Shown: positions 34,873-45,531, numbered from the stretch's first letter. The stretch is 64,000 nt of DNA from an uncultured Steroidobacter sp. (GCA_938008435.1 CALLKK010000001.1:117561-181560), one strand, 5' to 3'. The notes: generated by a model from the letters alone, not told the origin. Translations and numbers: made by a program.

Positions 34873-35940
34873 TTGCAGCGACACGCGCTTTTCCGGGTTC
34901 TGCTCTTTGGTTTGTATCTTGCCGGCAGCTTTCGGTCAGCGAGCGCAGCCGAGGAGAGCGCTCTCGCTACCGAGCCGGCCGCAAATGTCCCCGACGCGAC
35001 CCTCGATATGGGCCCGCCGTCGGAGCGGTCCGCGCAGTGGATCGATCGTGCGCATGGAGGCCTTCATGCCTTTCTCTGGCGTTCGGCGATGCGTGTCGAT
35101 CGCTGGTTCGGTGCCGCGGAGAGCGAAGACGTCTACGCCAGGAACACCCGCGGCAGTATCACGCCCATCGTGCTGTGGGACGAGTTCAACGGTTTCGATC
35201 AGAAATTTCGCTTTCGCGTGCGCATGCCGCTGCCGCACCTCGGCGAGCGCTACAACGCCTTCATCGGTACGTTCAGTCGCGACGAATTCGTGACGGAGCG
35301 CGAGCAGGAGTCGGGCGCGATTCCGCGCCAACGCAGCGGCGGAGCGGTCGATGAGGACGAGACGCTGCTCGGTATTCAGTACCGCGAGCGCGACACCGGC
35401 GCACGCTTCGAAGCGGACGCCGGCATGCGCATTCGCTCGCCGCTCGATCCGTTCGTGAAGGCGGGCTATCGCTTCGAGCTCGCCACGCGTAACCATTTCC
35501 TGTTCACGTTTCGCGAGATCGGATTCTGGCAGAACAGCGAAGGATTCGGTTTCACCAGTCGCATCGATGTCGAGCGCGCGCTCGGTGTCGACTCGCTCAT
35601 TCGCTGGTCGGCTGCCGGCACGATCTCGCAAGAGACCGAAGGGGTGCGTGGCTATAGTGCGCTGACGTGGTATCGCGCGCTCGCGAACGAGCAGGGCATC
35701 GCAGCGCAGATCTTCACCTCCGGCGAGTTCGATGCGCCGGTGCCGCTCGGCGAGTACGGGCTGCGCCTCGCCTATCGCAAACGCATCTTCCGCGATTGGC
35801 TGGTCTTGGAGCTGCGTCCGAGCCTCACGTGGCCGCGCGAGGAACGCGATCAGCCGCGCGAAGCAAGCTGGGGCTTCGGTATCGGGCTCGAAATGTTCTT
35901 CGGCGAGAACGGCTTCCAGGCGCGGCCGGCGACGCTATGA
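34873..35940 (+). CDS. Hypothetical outer-membrane beta-barrel-like protein
   Basis: 355 residues with a signal peptide (cleavage near SASA). The rest alternates polar and hydrophobic residues, with repeated aromatic ends typical of a beta-barrel (KFRFRVRMPLPHLGERYN, KAGYRFELATRNHFLFTFRE, LRLAYRKRIFRDWLVLELRP) and a near-terminal GFGIGLEMFFGEN strand. I do not recognise a named family. The predicted start is TTG at 34873 with a GGGGGGA stretch just upstream; a later start would remove the signal peptide. Confidence 0.68.
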   Translation: MQRHALFRVLLFGLYLAGSFRSASAAEESALATEPAANVPDATLDMGPPSERSAQWIDRAHGGLHAFLWRSAMRVDRWFGAAESEDVYARNTRGSITPIVLWDEFNGFDQKFRFRVRMPLPHLGERYNAFIGTFSRDEFVTEREQESGAIPRQRSGGAVDEDETLLGIQYRERDTGARFEADAGMRIRSPLDPFVKAGYRFELATRNHFLFTFREIGFWQNSEGFGFTSRIDVERALGVDSLIRWSAAGTISQETEGVRGYSALTWYRALANEQGIAAQIFTSGEFDAPVPLGEYGLRLAYRKRIFRDWLVLELRPSLTWPREERDQPREASWGFGIGLEMFFGENGFQARPATL

Positions 35941-36133
35941 GGCGAGAGGCTCGGGGCTGGACCTATAAATAAGAGTGGAGTAGCCGCTCTGATCGTCAGT
36001 TACGACGGTCCGAACCTACAACTTAATCCGTACCCAGAGTTCACTGCCTGGGAGCCGAGCGTGGGCGCGGCAGCCGCCTTTGCCCGTCGCCCTTCTTGCC
36101 AGCACCCAGAGCCCAGTACCTCAGCGCACGGCG

Positions 36134-36634
36134 CTATCTCGCCGTGCCCCATTCCTGCGGCAGCGTCATCTCTCCCGACGACTTGAAGCGCACCGCGTTG
36201 AACACGGGGCCAGCCAGCTTGCCGTTCAAAGTGTAGGCGATCTTGTCGGTCGGGTTGCTCAGCGTGCCGATGGCGCTGCGCACGAGGCGGAACGCGGAAA
36301 TGCTCACCGGTACAGCGACGACGGCTTCGCCGAAGGCCGGTACTTCTCCAGCGACATTGCTCACGCCGCTCGCGAACGGTCGGTTCTGTACCTGCAGGTC
36401 GACGTACACACCGTGATAGGCGATCGGCGATTCGTTCGGATTCTGTACGCGCAACTTGACGAGCATGCGCAGCTCGAGCCCTTCGCCTTGCAGCGGCTCG
36501 ACGCCGACGACGTAGACCTGAACCGGGTCCTGCCTGAGCGTCGCGCAGCCGCTGAGCGCGAGCAGCGCGGCGAGCGCGACGAGGCGAGCGGTGCCGAGCA
36601 TGCGCAGTGTCGTTGCCATACCGGGGTTCGTCAT
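36134..36634 (-). CDS. LEA type 2 family lipoprotein
   Basis: 166 residues with a lipobox (LALSGC; Cys30). The mature part matches the water-stress/LEA14 fold: [38 protein letters not shown] then [10 protein letters not shown]. These are periplasmic, lipid-anchored proteins of unknown role. The start ATG overlaps the stop codon of the upstream dehydrogenase gene (ATGA), which implies translational coupling; an internal ATG at 36619 is an alternative. Confidence 0.83.
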   Translation of the reverse strand: MTNPGMATTLRMLGTARLVALAALLALSGCATLRQDPVQVYVVGVEPLQGEGLELRMLVKLRVQNPNESPIAYHGVYVDLQVQNRPFASGVSNVAGEVPAFGEAVVAVPVSISAFRLVRSAIGTLSNPTDKIAYTLNGKLAGPVFNAVRFKSSGEMTLPQEWGTAR

Positions 36635-37383
36635 TGCGCGAGGTACGCGCCGTCGATTGGGAAATACGAGCCGTGCACGAAGCTCGCGCGCTCGCTGCTC
36701 AGGAAGCAGACGAGCTCGGCGACTTCCTCGGCGCGTCCAAGTCGACCGATCGGATGCAGGCGAATGAGGTTCGCGCGCGTTTCCGCGTCGAGATTGTCGA
36801 GTAGCGGTGTGTCGATATAGCCTGGGCCCACCGCATTGATGCGAATACCCTTGGCGGCGTATTCGAGCGCGGCTGTTTGCGTCAGGCCGACCACGCCGTG
36901 TTTCGCGGCAACGTAACCGGCCGCGCCGGCGGTGCCCACCTGACCGAGAATCGAAGCGACATTGACGATCGCGCCGCCGTCATGGGCGAGCATGTGCGTG
37001 ATCTGCGCCTTCATTCCGTAGAACACGCCGGAGAGATTGATCCCGATGACTCTCTGCCAGCCCTCGATGCTGAGATCGCCGACTGGATTGAGCTCGCCGC
37101 CGATGCCGGCGTTATTGCACGCGACGTGCAGCCCGCCGAAACGCTCCACCGCCGCGCGCACGAGCGCTTCGTGATCTTGCGGCTTGGCGGCGTCGGCCCG
37201 CACGAACGCACTCTTGCCTGGACCGGCGGCTTCGTCGATGAGCCGCACGGTTTCCTGGCCCTTCTGCTCATCGATGTCGGAGACGATCACCCGCGCTCCC
37301 TCGCGTGCATATGCGAGCGCGATCGCGCGCCCGATGCCTGAACCGGCGCCGGTAACCAAAGCGACTTTGTCTTCGAGCTCCAT
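36631..37383 (-). CDS. Short-chain dehydrogenase/reductase (SDR)
   Basis: 250 residues, classical SDR: cofactor motif [10 protein letters not shown] near residue 14, NNAG with the structural Asn, catalytic Ser in VASILGQVG and the Tyr-x3-Lys pair in GYVAAKHG, plus PGYIDTPLL. Residue Asp36 (VIVSDID) suggests NAD(H) preference. The substrate is unknown. The ATG at 37383 is used because the Rossmann motif then begins at the normal distance. It is translationally coupled to the LEA-type lipoprotein. Confidence 0.9.
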   Translation of the reverse strand: MELEDKVALVTGAGSGIGRAIALAYAREGARVIVSDIDEQKGQETVRLIDEAAGPGKSAFVRADAAKPQDHEALVRAAVERFGGLHVACNNAGIGGELNPVGDLSIEGWQRVIGINLSGVFYGMKAQITHMLAHDGGAIVNVASILGQVGTAGAAGYVAAKHGVVGLTQTAALEYAAKGIRINAVGPGYIDTPLLDNLDAETRANLIRLHPIGRLGRAEEVAELVCFLSSERASFVHGSYFPIDGAYLAQ

Positions 37384-37561
37384 CGTGTTCTCGCTGTGCT
37401 GTGCGTTGCGACTCAGTGCGGCTGCACCCAAGGATCGATTTTGCTTGATTCGAGCGCAGCACGCGTAAGACAGCCTATCTCAATTCGCCTAGGCACGCGA
37501 TGCGTGCCCGTACCGATGCATGCCCGTACAGAATGCATGAGCGGTATACAACGCATCGTGA

Positions 37562-38119
37562 TCATGCGTGCGAATGTTGCTCGACCCATTTCAGGAAGCG
37601 GTTCATCCAGCCTTGTAGAAACTGCTTGCTGCCAGGATCGGCGATTGCGCCATTGGCGTCGAAGAAGTCCTCGCTGACCTTCAGGAATACCTCGGGCTGC
37701 CCGAGCGTGGGCATGTTCAAGTAGGCGAGGCACGTGCGCAGATGCTGCTGGGCCACGGCGGTGCCGATGGTGCCGATCGAGCAACCGACGATGCCGGCTG
37801 GTTTGCCCTCCCATGCGCTTTGACCGTATGGGCGCGACGCGTGATCGAGCGCATTCTTGAGCACGCCCGGCATCGAACGGTTGTACTCCGGCGTGACGAA
37901 CAGTACGCCATGCGCCGCGCGAATGTCTTGCTTCAAGCGCACCACCGATGGAGCAGGCTGTGCGTCGTCGTCCTGGTTGTAGAGCGGCAGGTCATCGATC
38001 TTGAGCATATGGAACGAGACGTCCTGACCGGCGAGTTGCGTCAACGCGTGAGCGAGCTTGCGGTTGTACGAGTTGCGTCGCAGGCTCCCGACGAGAACGG
38101 CGATGCGGATCTGGCTCAT
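37562..38119 (-). CDS. NADPH-dependent FMN reductase (flavodoxin-like)
   Basis: 185 residues. The FMN phosphate loop LVGSLRRNSYNRKLA near the N-terminus and TPEYNRSMPGVLKNALDHAS are the signatures of the NAD(P)H:FMN/quinone/chromate reductase family (ChrR/YieF, azobenzene reductases). It is cytoplasmic and likely a general quinone or flavin reductase. GAGGAG before the ATG at 38119 supports this start over the longer reading. Divergent from the OFA transporter gene. Confidence 0.9.
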   Translation of the reverse strand: MSQIRIAVLVGSLRRNSYNRKLAHALTQLAGQDVSFHMLKIDDLPLYNQDDDAQPAPSVVRLKQDIRAAHGVLFVTPEYNRSMPGVLKNALDHASRPYGQSAWEGKPAGIVGCSIGTIGTAVAQQHLRTCLAYLNMPTLGQPEVFLKVSEDFFDANGAIADPGSKQFLQGWMNRFLKWVEQHSHA

Positions 38120-38238
38120 GAGGGGTCTCCTCGTGCGAGGGAAGCGGTTTGGCATGCCAGTAATTGCGCCGGCCGTCGTTCGGTTCCGTGGCGCAAGAGG
38201 CGCTCCGGGGCTTTCATCTTGAAGCGGCGGGAAGGCGT

Positions 38239-39897
38239 ATGAACGACGATTCGGCATCCGCTTTGCTCGGCAAACGCGCTGGCGTTCTAGATAAGCAGGC
38301 CATCGTCGCGCCGCCCGGATACAACCGTTGGCTCGTACCGCCGGCAGCGCTTGCGATTCATCTATCGATCGGCATGGCCTATGGGTTCAGCGTGTTCTGG
38401 CTGCCCCTGTCGCGAGCGCTCGGCATCGAGCGGCCGATCGTCTGCGATGACGCCTCGTTCTTGCGATTGTTGACGGCGACGGATTGCGACTGGCCGATCT
38501 CGATGCTCGGCTGGACGTATACCTTGTTCTTCGTCTTTCTCGGCTCGTCCGCAGCGTTGTTCGGGCATTGGCTGGAAACGGCAGGGCCGCGCAAAGCCGG
38601 TGTGGTGGCCGCGCTGTGCTGGAGCGGCGGTTTGCTGCTGTCGGCCCTCGGCGTCTATCTGCATCAGATCTGGCTGCTCTGGCTGGGCTCGGGCGTGATC
38701 GGCGGTATAGGCCTCGGGCTTGGCTACATTTCGCCCGTGTCGACACTCATCAAATGGTTTCCAGATCATCGCGGGATGGCGACCGGTCTTGCCATCATGG
38801 GCTTCGGCGGCGGAGCGATGATCGGCGCGCCACTGGCCGATCGACTCATGAATGTCTTTGCCGGCCCGCACGACGTCGGTGTATGGCAGACCTTCGTCGT
38901 GCTCGCAGCGCTGTATTTCGTGGCGATGATCGCCGGCGCGCTGAGCTATCGGGTGCCGCCGCTCGGTTGGCGGCCGGAGCGGTTGCCCGAATCGCTGCCG
39001 CAACAGCAAAGGCTCGTGACGCGCGGTCACGTGCACGTCGACGAAGCGCTTCGCACGCCGCAGTTCTGGTTGCTCTGGGGCGTGCTGTGCCTGAACGTGA
39101 GCGCCGGCATCGGCGTGATCGGCATGGCATCGCCCATGCTGCAGGAAGTCTTCGGCGGCCGCCTCATCGGCTCGGCGCTGCGCTTCCCTGAGCTGGGCGA
39201 GGCGCAACGCACGCAAGTGGCGGCGATCGGCGCAGCCTTTGCAGGATTGCTCTCGCTCTTCAACATTGCCGGCCGGATCCTGTGGGCATCGTTCTCCGAC
39301 TACATCGGCCGCAAGACGACCTACATAATCTTCTTCCTGCTCGGCATCGTGCTGTACGTGTCGGCGCCGGCGGCGGGGAGCGCGGGTTCGGTGGCGCTGT
39401 TCGTGACGATCTTTTGCGTCATCCTCACGATGTACGGGGGCGGCTTCGCGACGATACCGGCTTATCTGGCCGATCTATTCGGTACGCAGCATGTCGGCGC
39501 CATTCACGGCCGACTGCTGACGGCATGGTCTGCGGCCGGCATCTTGGGGCCTGTCGTCGTCAACTACATTCGCGAGCTGCAGCTCGCGCGCGGACTGCCG
39601 CCGCACGAAGCCTACAACGTGACGATGTACGTGCTGGCGGGCATGCTGCTGCTCGGCTTGTTGTGCAATCTGCTCGTGCGTCCTGTCGCCGAGCGGCATT
39701 TCATGAGCGAAGCGGCGCTTGCGGCGGAGCGTGCGGAAGCGCACGAGCGTCCTCCGGTCGAGGCGATGGCGCGACGCACGCGCTCGTTCATGAGCGCGAA
39801 TCCGTGGCTGGCCGTGCTGCCGTGGCTGGCGATCGGGCTGCCGCTTGCGTGGGGCGTGTGGCTCACTCTCGGCAAGTCGTTCGTCTTGTTCCGCTGA
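38239..39897 (+). CDS. OFA-family major facilitator transporter (oxalate/formate antiporter-like)
   Basis: 552 residues with 12 or more membrane helices. WLVPPAALAIHLSIGMAYGFSVFWLPLSR at the start, LGLGYISPVSTLIKWFPDHRGMATGLAIMGFGGGA in the middle and the RILWASFSDYIGRKTTY loop are typical of the OFA family, and the overall form resembles YhjX-like members with a longer first periplasmic loop. Predicted substrate is a small carboxylate; formate is attractive because the next genes (opposite strand, convergent) encode formate dehydrogenase, but this is inference. GGAAGG lies just upstream of the ATG at 38239. Confidence 0.87.
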   Translation: MNDDSASALLGKRAGVLDKQAIVAPPGYNRWLVPPAALAIHLSIGMAYGFSVFWLPLSRALGIERPIVCDDASFLRLLTATDCDWPISMLGWTYTLFFVFLGSSAALFGHWLETAGPRKAGVVAALCWSGGLLLSALGVYLHQIWLLWLGSGVIGGIGLGLGYISPVSTLIKWFPDHRGMATGLAIMGFGGGAMIGAPLADRLMNVFAGPHDVGVWQTFVVLAALYFVAMIAGALSYRVPPLGWRPERLPESLPQQQRLVTRGHVHVDEALRTPQFWLLWGVLCLNVSAGIGVIGMASPMLQEVFGGRLIGSALRFPELGEAQRTQVAAIGAAFAGLLSLFNIAGRILWASFSDYIGRKTTYIIFFLLGIVLYVSAPAAGSAGSVALFVTIFCVILTMYGGGFATIPAYLADLFGTQHVGAIHGRLLTAWSAAGILGPVVVNYIRELQLARGLPPHEAYNVTMYVLAGMLLLGLLCNLLVRPVAERHFMSEAALAAERAEAHERPPVEAMARRTRSFMSANPWLAVLPWLAIGLPLAWGVWLTLGKSFVLFR

Positions 39898-39922
39898 GCA
39901 GCGCACCGCGCGGCGGTGCTGT

Positions 39923-40156
39923 CTATTTTTGTGCCGCCGCGTTCTCCTCGGCGAGCTTCGCGACGGCGGCGGCCACGATGTCGCTCAAGCCGGCGCCGCC
40001 TTCGCGATAGTAAGCGACGATCTGTGCGCGCATGCGCGGATCCCAGAAGCGCTTGAAGTGATCGAGGACCTGACGTGCCGCTTCTTCTTTGTCCGGTTCG
40101 GCCGCGAAGAAGTGGCCGATGCTGTTTGCCATTCGAACGAGATACTCGGCGCGCAT
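39923..40156 (-). CDS. fdsD: Formate dehydrogenase subunit delta
   Basis: 77 residues, matching the small FdsD family: MRAEYLVRMANSIGHFFAAEP, then HFKRFWDPRMRAQIVAYYREG and a short Ala-rich tail. FdsD is found only with NAD-dependent molybdenum formate dehydrogenases and aids assembly or stability. It begins two bases after the fdhD stop codon, so it is the last gene of the fdsGBA-fdhD-fdsD operon. Confidence 0.9.
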   Translation of the reverse strand: MRAEYLVRMANSIGHFFAAEPDKEEAARQVLDHFKRFWDPRMRAQIVAYYREGGAGLSDIVAAAVAKLAEENAAAQK

Positions 40157-40158
40157 GA

Positions 40159-41001
40159 TCAAGATTTCAGACGCGATGGATGAGTGTAGACGACGTGCTG
40201 GTGCTCGCGGGCGAAGCCCACGAGCGTAAGCCCGCTGCGCTCGGCTAGGCGAACTGCGAATGCCGTCGGCGCCGAGACCGCAGCGATGAGCGGCACGCCG
40301 ACCGTCGCGGCCTTCTGAACCATTTCGTAGCTCGCGCGGCTCGTGATCAGCAGCCAGCCGCGCGAGAACTGTTCCCCTGCGCGAATCAGGGCGCCGATGA
40401 CCTTGTCGAGAGCGTTGTGCCGACCGACGTCCTCGCGCACGAGGCGAATCCCCTCGCCGGGCACGACCCATGCGGCGGCATGCACGCTGCCGGTCAGGCG
40501 ATTGATGTGCTGGTGCTCGCCGATCTCGCGCAATGCTGCGTGCAGCTCGGCAGCTGTAAGCGACAGATCGCTCGTCACGGGCGGCGGAGTGCGAATCGCA
40601 TCCTCGATGGTCGCCGCGCCGCACAGGCCGCAGCCTGTGCGGCCCGAAATATTCCGCTGCCGACGCAGCAGATCGGCGAAACGTTCGGCAGGAATGCCGA
40701 TGCGAACCTCGTGCGTGCCGTCTTCGAGCGTACGCGCCTCGAGCGAGCGGATTTCGCTCGGATGGCTCACGATCCCCTCGGTCAACGTGAATCCTGCGGC
40801 GAGGTCTTCGAGATCGTTGGGCGTGGCCAGCATCACGACGTGCGAGATGCCGTGATAGGTGAGGGCGATCGGCGCTTCCTCGGCCACGCGATCGACGACT
40901 CGTTCGACGACGTTGTCGCGCCAGCGCTCGACGATCACTTCCGTGCTCGTCGGCGCCGCAGGCGCGATGGTGTCGAGGCGTCGTCGTTCGCGTTGTGTCA
41001 T
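40159..41001 (-). CDS. fdhD: Formate dehydrogenase accessory sulfurtransferase FdhD
   Basis: 280 residues. The Cys124-Gly-Leu-Cys127 motif in TGCGLCGAA is the sulfur-carrying loop that transfers sulfur from the desulfurase to the molybdenum cofactor of formate dehydrogenase. VREDVGRHNALDKVIG and LLITSRASYEMVQKAA are further family blocks. Positioned 49 bases downstream of the alpha-subunit gene in the fds operon (called fdsC in some organisms). Confidence 0.95.
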   Translation of the reverse strand: MTQRERRRLDTIAPAAPTSTEVIVERWRDNVVERVVDRVAEEAPIALTYHGISHVVMLATPNDLEDLAAGFTLTEGIVSHPSEIRSLEARTLEDGTHEVRIGIPAERFADLLRRQRNISGRTGCGLCGAATIEDAIRTPPPVTSDLSLTAAELHAALREIGEHQHINRLTGSVHAAAWVVPGEGIRLVREDVGRHNALDKVIGALIRAGEQFSRGWLLITSRASYEMVQKAATVGVPLIAAVSAPTAFAVRLAERSGLTLVGFAREHQHVVYTHPSRLKS

Positions 41002-41050
41002 GCCCCTGTCTCGATGCCGCCTTCGTAGCGAACGAAGGCGGCACGCACGA

Positions 41051-43924
41051 TCACTCCGATGGCGCTTGCGGCGAGGCCGGCACGTGACCGCCTCCGGCGC
41101 GGCGCTGAATGCGTTGCTGCTCGGTGAGCTCGCGGTGGCGCTTCTGCCATTCGGACGGCTGAGTCACTTTGGTGACTTGCACTGCAGTGACCTTGTACTC
41201 GGGGCAGTTGGTTGCCCAATCGGAGTTGTCGGTCGTCACGACGTTCGCGCCGGATTCGGGGAAGTGGAATGTGGTGTAGACGACGCCCGGCTGTACGCGC
41301 TCGGTCACTGTTGCGCGCATCACCGTCTCGCCGGCACGGCTGGCGATGCCGACCCAATCGCCATCCGCGATACCGCGCACGTTCGCATCGTGCGGATGGA
41401 TCTCCAGGCGGTCTTCCGAGTGCCAGACCACGTTGGGCGTACGCCGCGTCTGCGCGCCGACGTTGTATTGGCTGAGGATGCGGCCGGTCGTGAGCAGCAG
41501 CGGGAAGCGCGACGTGGTGCGCTCTTCGGTCGGCACGAACTCGGTGACGTAGAACTTGCCCTTGCCGCGCACGAAGCGATCGACATGCATCGTCGGGGTG
41601 CCTTCCGGCGCCTCGTCGTTGCAGGGCCACTGAATGCTGCCGAGGCGATCGAGCTTCTCGTAGCTGACGCCGGCGAACGTCGGCGTCAGGCGCGCGATCT
41701 CGTCCATGATCTCGGAAGGATGCCGGTAGTGCATCGGATAGCCGAGCGCGTTCGACAGCAGCATCGTGACTTCCCAGTCCTGATAGCCGCCGAGCGGCTC
41801 CATGATCTTGCGCACGCGCGAGATGCGGCGCTCGGCATTCGTGAAGGTGCCGTCCTTCTCGAGGAACGACGAGCCGGGCAGGAAGATGTGCGCGTACTTC
41901 GAAGTCTCGTTGAGGAACAGATCCTGGACGATCACGCACTCCATCGCGCTCAACGCCGCGACGACGTGCGTGGTGTTCGGGTCGGACTGCGCCATGTCCT
42001 CGCCTTCGATGTAGAGCGCCTTGAAGGAGCCGTCGAGCGCAGCTTCGAACATGTTCGGAATGCGCAGGCCCGGCTCGGCTTCGAGGGGAACGCCCCATGC
42101 CTCTTCGAAGAGCCGACGCACTTCGCTATTGGAGACGTGTCGATAGCCGCTGAACTCGTGCGGGAACGAGCCCATGTCGCAGGAGCCTTGCACGTTGTTC
42201 TGGCCCCGCAGCGGATTGACGCCGACGCCCTCGCGCCCGAGATTGCCCGTAGCCATCGCGAGATTGGCGATGCCCATGACCATCGTCGTGCCCTGACTGT
42301 GCTCGGTGACGCCGAGGCCGTAGTAGATGGCGGCATTGCCGCCCGTTGCGTAGAGCCGCGCGGCGCCGCGCACGAGCGAGGCGGGCACGCCCGTGACTTC
42401 TTCGAGCGCCTCGGGCGAGTTCTTCGGATCGGCGACGAACGCTTTCCAGCGCTCGTACGAATCGAGCTCGCAGCGCTCGGCGACGTAGTCGTCCTTGGTA
42501 AGGCCCTCGGTGACGATCACGTGCGCCAGCGCATTGATGATGGCGACGTTCGTGCCGGGGCGCAGCTGCAAGTGAAAGTCGGCACTGATGTGCGGCGCGC
42601 GCACGAGCGCGATCTCGCGCGGATCGATCACGATCAGCTTCGCGCCTTGACGCAGACGGCGCTTGAGCTGCGAGCCGAACACAGGGTGACCTTCCGTCGG
42701 ATTGGCGCCGATCACGACGATCACATCCGATTTCATGACGGATGCGAATTCCTGCGTGCCCGCGGATTCGCCGAGCGTGTGCTTGAGGCCATAACCCGTC
42801 GGCGAATGACAGACGCGCGCGCAGGTGTCGACATTGTTGTTGCCGAAGGCCGCGCGCACGAGCTTCTGCACGAGGTAGGTTTCCTCGTTCGTGCAGCGCG
42901 AGGAGGTGATCCCGCCGACGGCGTACTTGCCGTACTTGGCCTGGATGCGCTTGATCTCCGAGGCGGCATACGAGATCGCTTCTTCCCAGCTCACTTCCTG
43001 CCACGGATCGGTGATCTTCTTGCGGATCATCGGTTTGACGATGCGATCCGGATGCGTGGCGTAGCCGTACGCGAAGCGGCCCTTGACGCAGGCATGGCCT
43101 TGATTTGCGCGCCCGTCGCGATTCGGCACCATGCGCACGACGGTTTGGTCTTTGACCTCCGCCTTGAACTGGCAGCCCACGCCGCAGTAACCGCAGGTGG
43201 TCGTGACCGTGCGCTCGGGTCGGCCGAGCGCGAGCAACGACTTCTCGGTGAGAGCGGCGGTCGGACAGGCTTCGACGCATGCGCCGCAGGAGACGCATTC
43301 GGAAGCAAGGAACGGCTCGTTCTGACTGGCGGCGACCTTCGAATCGAAGCCGCGGCCTTCGATCGTGAGCGCGAACGTGCCTTGCACTTCATCGCACGCG
43401 CGCACGCAGCGCGAGCACACGATGCAAAGATCCGGATCGAACGCGAAATACGGATTGCTTGCGTCCTTGGGCGAATTGCGATGCGTGCGTCCGCCGACGT
43501 CATAGCGCGACGTGGTGATGCCGTAGAGCTCCGCCATGTCCTGCAATTCGCAATGGCCATTGCCGGGGCAGGCTTCGCAATCGAGCGGATGATCGGAAAC
43601 GTAGAGCTCGAGCACGTTCTCGCGCAACTGCCGCAGCTTCTCGCTTTGCGTGCGCACTTTCATGCCCGGCGCGACGGTCGTGGTGCAGGAGGCGGGATAG
43701 CCTTTGCGGCCCTCGATCTCGACCAGACACAGACGGCACGAGCCGAAGGCTTTGAGCGTTCCCGTGGCGCAGAGCTTCGGAATGCGATTTCCCGCAATCG
43801 CTGCGGCGCGCATGATCGACGTGCCTTCCGGCACCGTCACCGGCACACCGTCGATCTCGAGCGTGACGAGCTCCGTCGCCGTGCTGGCCGGGGTACCCGG
43901 ATCGATGTAGTCGTAGGCGTACAT
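41051..43924 (-). CDS. fdsA: NAD-dependent formate dehydrogenase, alpha (molybdopterin) subunit
   Basis: 957 residues. Order of domains: N-terminal [2Fe-2S] ferredoxin (cysteines in CATGTLKAFGSCRLC and later TC); NADH-dehydrogenase-like region with CEACPGNGHC; two [4Fe-4S] clusters (CIVCSRCVRAC and CVSCGACVEAC); a [4Fe-4S] site at the start of the catalytic domain (CGYCGVGC); then the bis-MGD domain with molybdenum ligand Cys372 followed by the catalytic His373 (VCHSPTG). It oxidises formate to CO2 and passes electrons to FdsB/FdsG and NAD+ in the cytoplasm. It sits third in the fds operon and is full length compared with Cupriavidus FdsA. Confidence 0.96.
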   Translation of the reverse strand: MYAYDYIDPGTPASTATELVTLEIDGVPVTVPEGTSIMRAAAIAGNRIPKLCATGTLKAFGSCRLCLVEIEGRKGYPASCTTTVAPGMKVRTQSEKLRQLRENVLELYVSDHPLDCEACPGNGHCELQDMAELYGITTSRYDVGGRTHRNSPKDASNPYFAFDPDLCIVCSRCVRACDEVQGTFALTIEGRGFDSKVAASQNEPFLASECVSCGACVEACPTAALTEKSLLALGRPERTVTTTCGYCGVGCQFKAEVKDQTVVRMVPNRDGRANQGHACVKGRFAYGYATHPDRIVKPMIRKKITDPWQEVSWEEAISYAASEIKRIQAKYGKYAVGGITSSRCTNEETYLVQKLVRAAFGNNNVDTCARVCHSPTGYGLKHTLGESAGTQEFASVMKSDVIVVIGANPTEGHPVFGSQLKRRLRQGAKLIVIDPREIALVRAPHISADFHLQLRPGTNVAIINALAHVIVTEGLTKDDYVAERCELDSYERWKAFVADPKNSPEALEEVTGVPASLVRGAARLYATGGNAAIYYGLGVTEHSQGTTMVMGIANLAMATGNLGREGVGVNPLRGQNNVQGSCDMGSFPHEFSGYRHVSNSEVRRLFEEAWGVPLEAEPGLRIPNMFEAALDGSFKALYIEGEDMAQSDPNTTHVVAALSAMECVIVQDLFLNETSKYAHIFLPGSSFLEKDGTFTNAERRISRVRKIMEPLGGYQDWEVTMLLSNALGYPMHYRHPSEIMDEIARLTPTFAGVSYEKLDRLGSIQWPCNDEAPEGTPTMHVDRFVRGKGKFYVTEFVPTEERTTSRFPLLLTTGRILSQYNVGAQTRRTPNVVWHSEDRLEIHPHDANVRGIADGDWVGIASRAGETVMRATVTERVQPGVVYTTFHFPESGANVVTTDNSDWATNCPEYKVTAVQVTKVTQPSEWQKRHRELTEQQRIQRRAGGGHVPASPQAPSE

Positions 43925-43989
43925 AACGGACCTCGCCTTCAGATGGATCGCTTGCTATTAACGCGCCGATCGGCTCGCAAGTCACGTCC

Positions 43990-45531
43990 TCATTGTGCGG
44001 TGCGCATAAAATCTTCCGGGAAGTGCTTGAGCGCGCTTTGCACCGGAAACGGCGTCATGCCGCCGAGCCCGCACAGCGAGCCGTGCACCATGGTCTCGCA
44101 GAGCTCCTGCACGAGCTGCAGGTTCTTGTCGCGTTCCACATTCGCGATGATTCGGTCGAGCAGCTCGACTCCGCGCGTGGAGCCGATGCGGCATGGCGTG
44201 CACTTGCCGCAAGATTCCGCGGCGCAGAATTCCATCGCGTAGCGCGCCATCTTCGCCATGTCGACGGTGTCGTCGAATGCGACGACGCCGCCATGTCCCA
44301 ACAACGCGCCGATCGCGGACAAGGCTTCGTAATCGAGCGGCGTGTCGAACTGCGATGCAGGAATGTAGGCGCCGAGCGGACCGCCGACTTGCACGGCGCG
44401 GATCGGCCGGCCGCTCGCGGAGCCGCCGCCGAAATCGTAGAGCAGCTCGCGTAAGGTCAAGCCGAAAGCGCGCTCATAAAGTCCGCCGCGCTTGATGTTG
44501 CCGGCGAGCTGCAACGGAATCGTGCCGCGCGACTTGCCGACGCCGAAGCTCTGGTAGAACTCGGCGCCGTGCTGCAGGATGACGGGCACGCTCGCGAGCG
44601 AGATGACGTTGTTGACGACCGTGGGCTGTCCGAACAGTCCTTTGATCGCCGGCAACGGTGGGCGCACGCGCACTTCGCCGCGCTTGCCTTCGAGGCTTTC
44701 GAGCATCGAGGTCTCTTCCCCGCAGATGTACGCGCCGGCGCCGAGCCGCACTTCGAGATCGAAGGTCTTGCCGCTGCCGAGAATGTCGCGGCCGAGATAG
44801 CCTTCTCGATAGGCGGTCGCGATCGCCGCCTCGAGGGTCTTGTGCGCATGCGGGTATTCGGCGCGCAAGTAAATGAAGCCGCGTGTGGCGCCGACGGCAA
44901 GGCCGGCAATCGTCATGCCCTCGATCAGCATGAACGGATCGCCTTCCATCAGCATGCGATCGGCGAAGGTTCCCGAATCGCCTTCGTCCGCATTACATGC
45001 GATGTATTTCTGCGGGGCAGCCTGATCGAGCACCGTCTGCCACTTGATGCCGGTGGGGAAGGCGGCGCCGCCGCGCCCGCGCAGCCCCGAGTCGAGCACG
45101 GTCTTGACGATTTCGGTCGGCTGCATCTCGAGCGCGCGGCGCAGGCCTGCATAACCGTCGTGCGCGAGATAATCGGTCAGGCTCGTCGGGTCGATGACGC
45201 CGACGCGCGCAAACGTGAGGCGCTGCTGGTTCTTGAGGAAGGGAATTTCTTCCGTCAGACCGTGGTGGAGCGGATGTGACGCACCTTGCAGAAATCCGGC
45301 CTCGAACAGACTCGGCACGTCTCGTGCCGTGACAGGGCCGTACGCATGACGCCCGTTCGGCGTGGCGACTTCGACGAGCGGCTCCAGCCACAGCAAGCCG
45401 CGCGTGCCGTTGCGCACGAGACGAATCGGCGTGCCGCGGCGCTCGGCTTCGGCGGCAATGGCTCGCGCAACGCGTTCGGCGCCGACCGACAACGCGGCAG
45501 CATCCTGCGGCACGTATACGGTCGTGATCAT
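43990..45531 (-). CDS. fdsB: NAD-dependent formate dehydrogenase, beta (FMN/NADH) subunit
   Basis: 513 residues. Residues 1-130 form a thioredoxin-like N-terminal part without the cysteine ligands of NuoE. The NuoF-like core follows: NADH/FMN loop [29 protein letters not shown], and the C-terminal [4Fe-4S] site [12 protein letters not shown] plus a fourth cysteine near SLCGLGG. It transfers electrons from the iron-sulfur chain to NAD+. Its start overlaps the fdsG stop codon (ATGA). Confidence 0.95.
   Translation of the reverse strand: MITTVYVPQDAAALSVGAERVARAIAAEAERRGTPIRLVRNGTRGLLWLEPLVEVATPNGRHAYGPVTARDVPSLFEAGFLQGASHPLHHGLTEEIPFLKNQQRLTFARVGVIDPTSLTDYLAHDGYAGLRRALEMQPTEIVKTVLDSGLRGRGGAAFPTGIKWQTVLDQAAPQKYIACNADEGDSGTFADRMLMEGDPFMLIEGMTIAGLAVGATRGFIYLRAEYPHAHKTLEAAIATAYREGYLGRDILGSGKTFDLEVRLGAGAYICGEETSMLESLEGKRGEVRVRPPLPAIKGLFGQPTVVNNVISLASVPVILQHGAEFYQSFGVGKSRGTIPLQLAGNIKRGGLYERAFGLTLRELLYDFGGGSASGRPIRAVQVGGPLGAYIPASQFDTPLDYEALSAIGALLGHGGVVAFDDTVDMAKMARYAMEFCAAESCGKCTPCRIGSTRGVELLDRIIANVERDKNLQLVQELCETMVHGSLCGLGGMTPFPVQSALKHFPEDFMRTAQ

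Noticed and set aside
40859..44242. 1127-codon open frame on the plus strand across fdhD, fdsA and fdsB
   Set aside because: It runs opposite three unmistakable formate dehydrogenase genes and shows no recognisable domains; it is a GC-rich antisense artefact.
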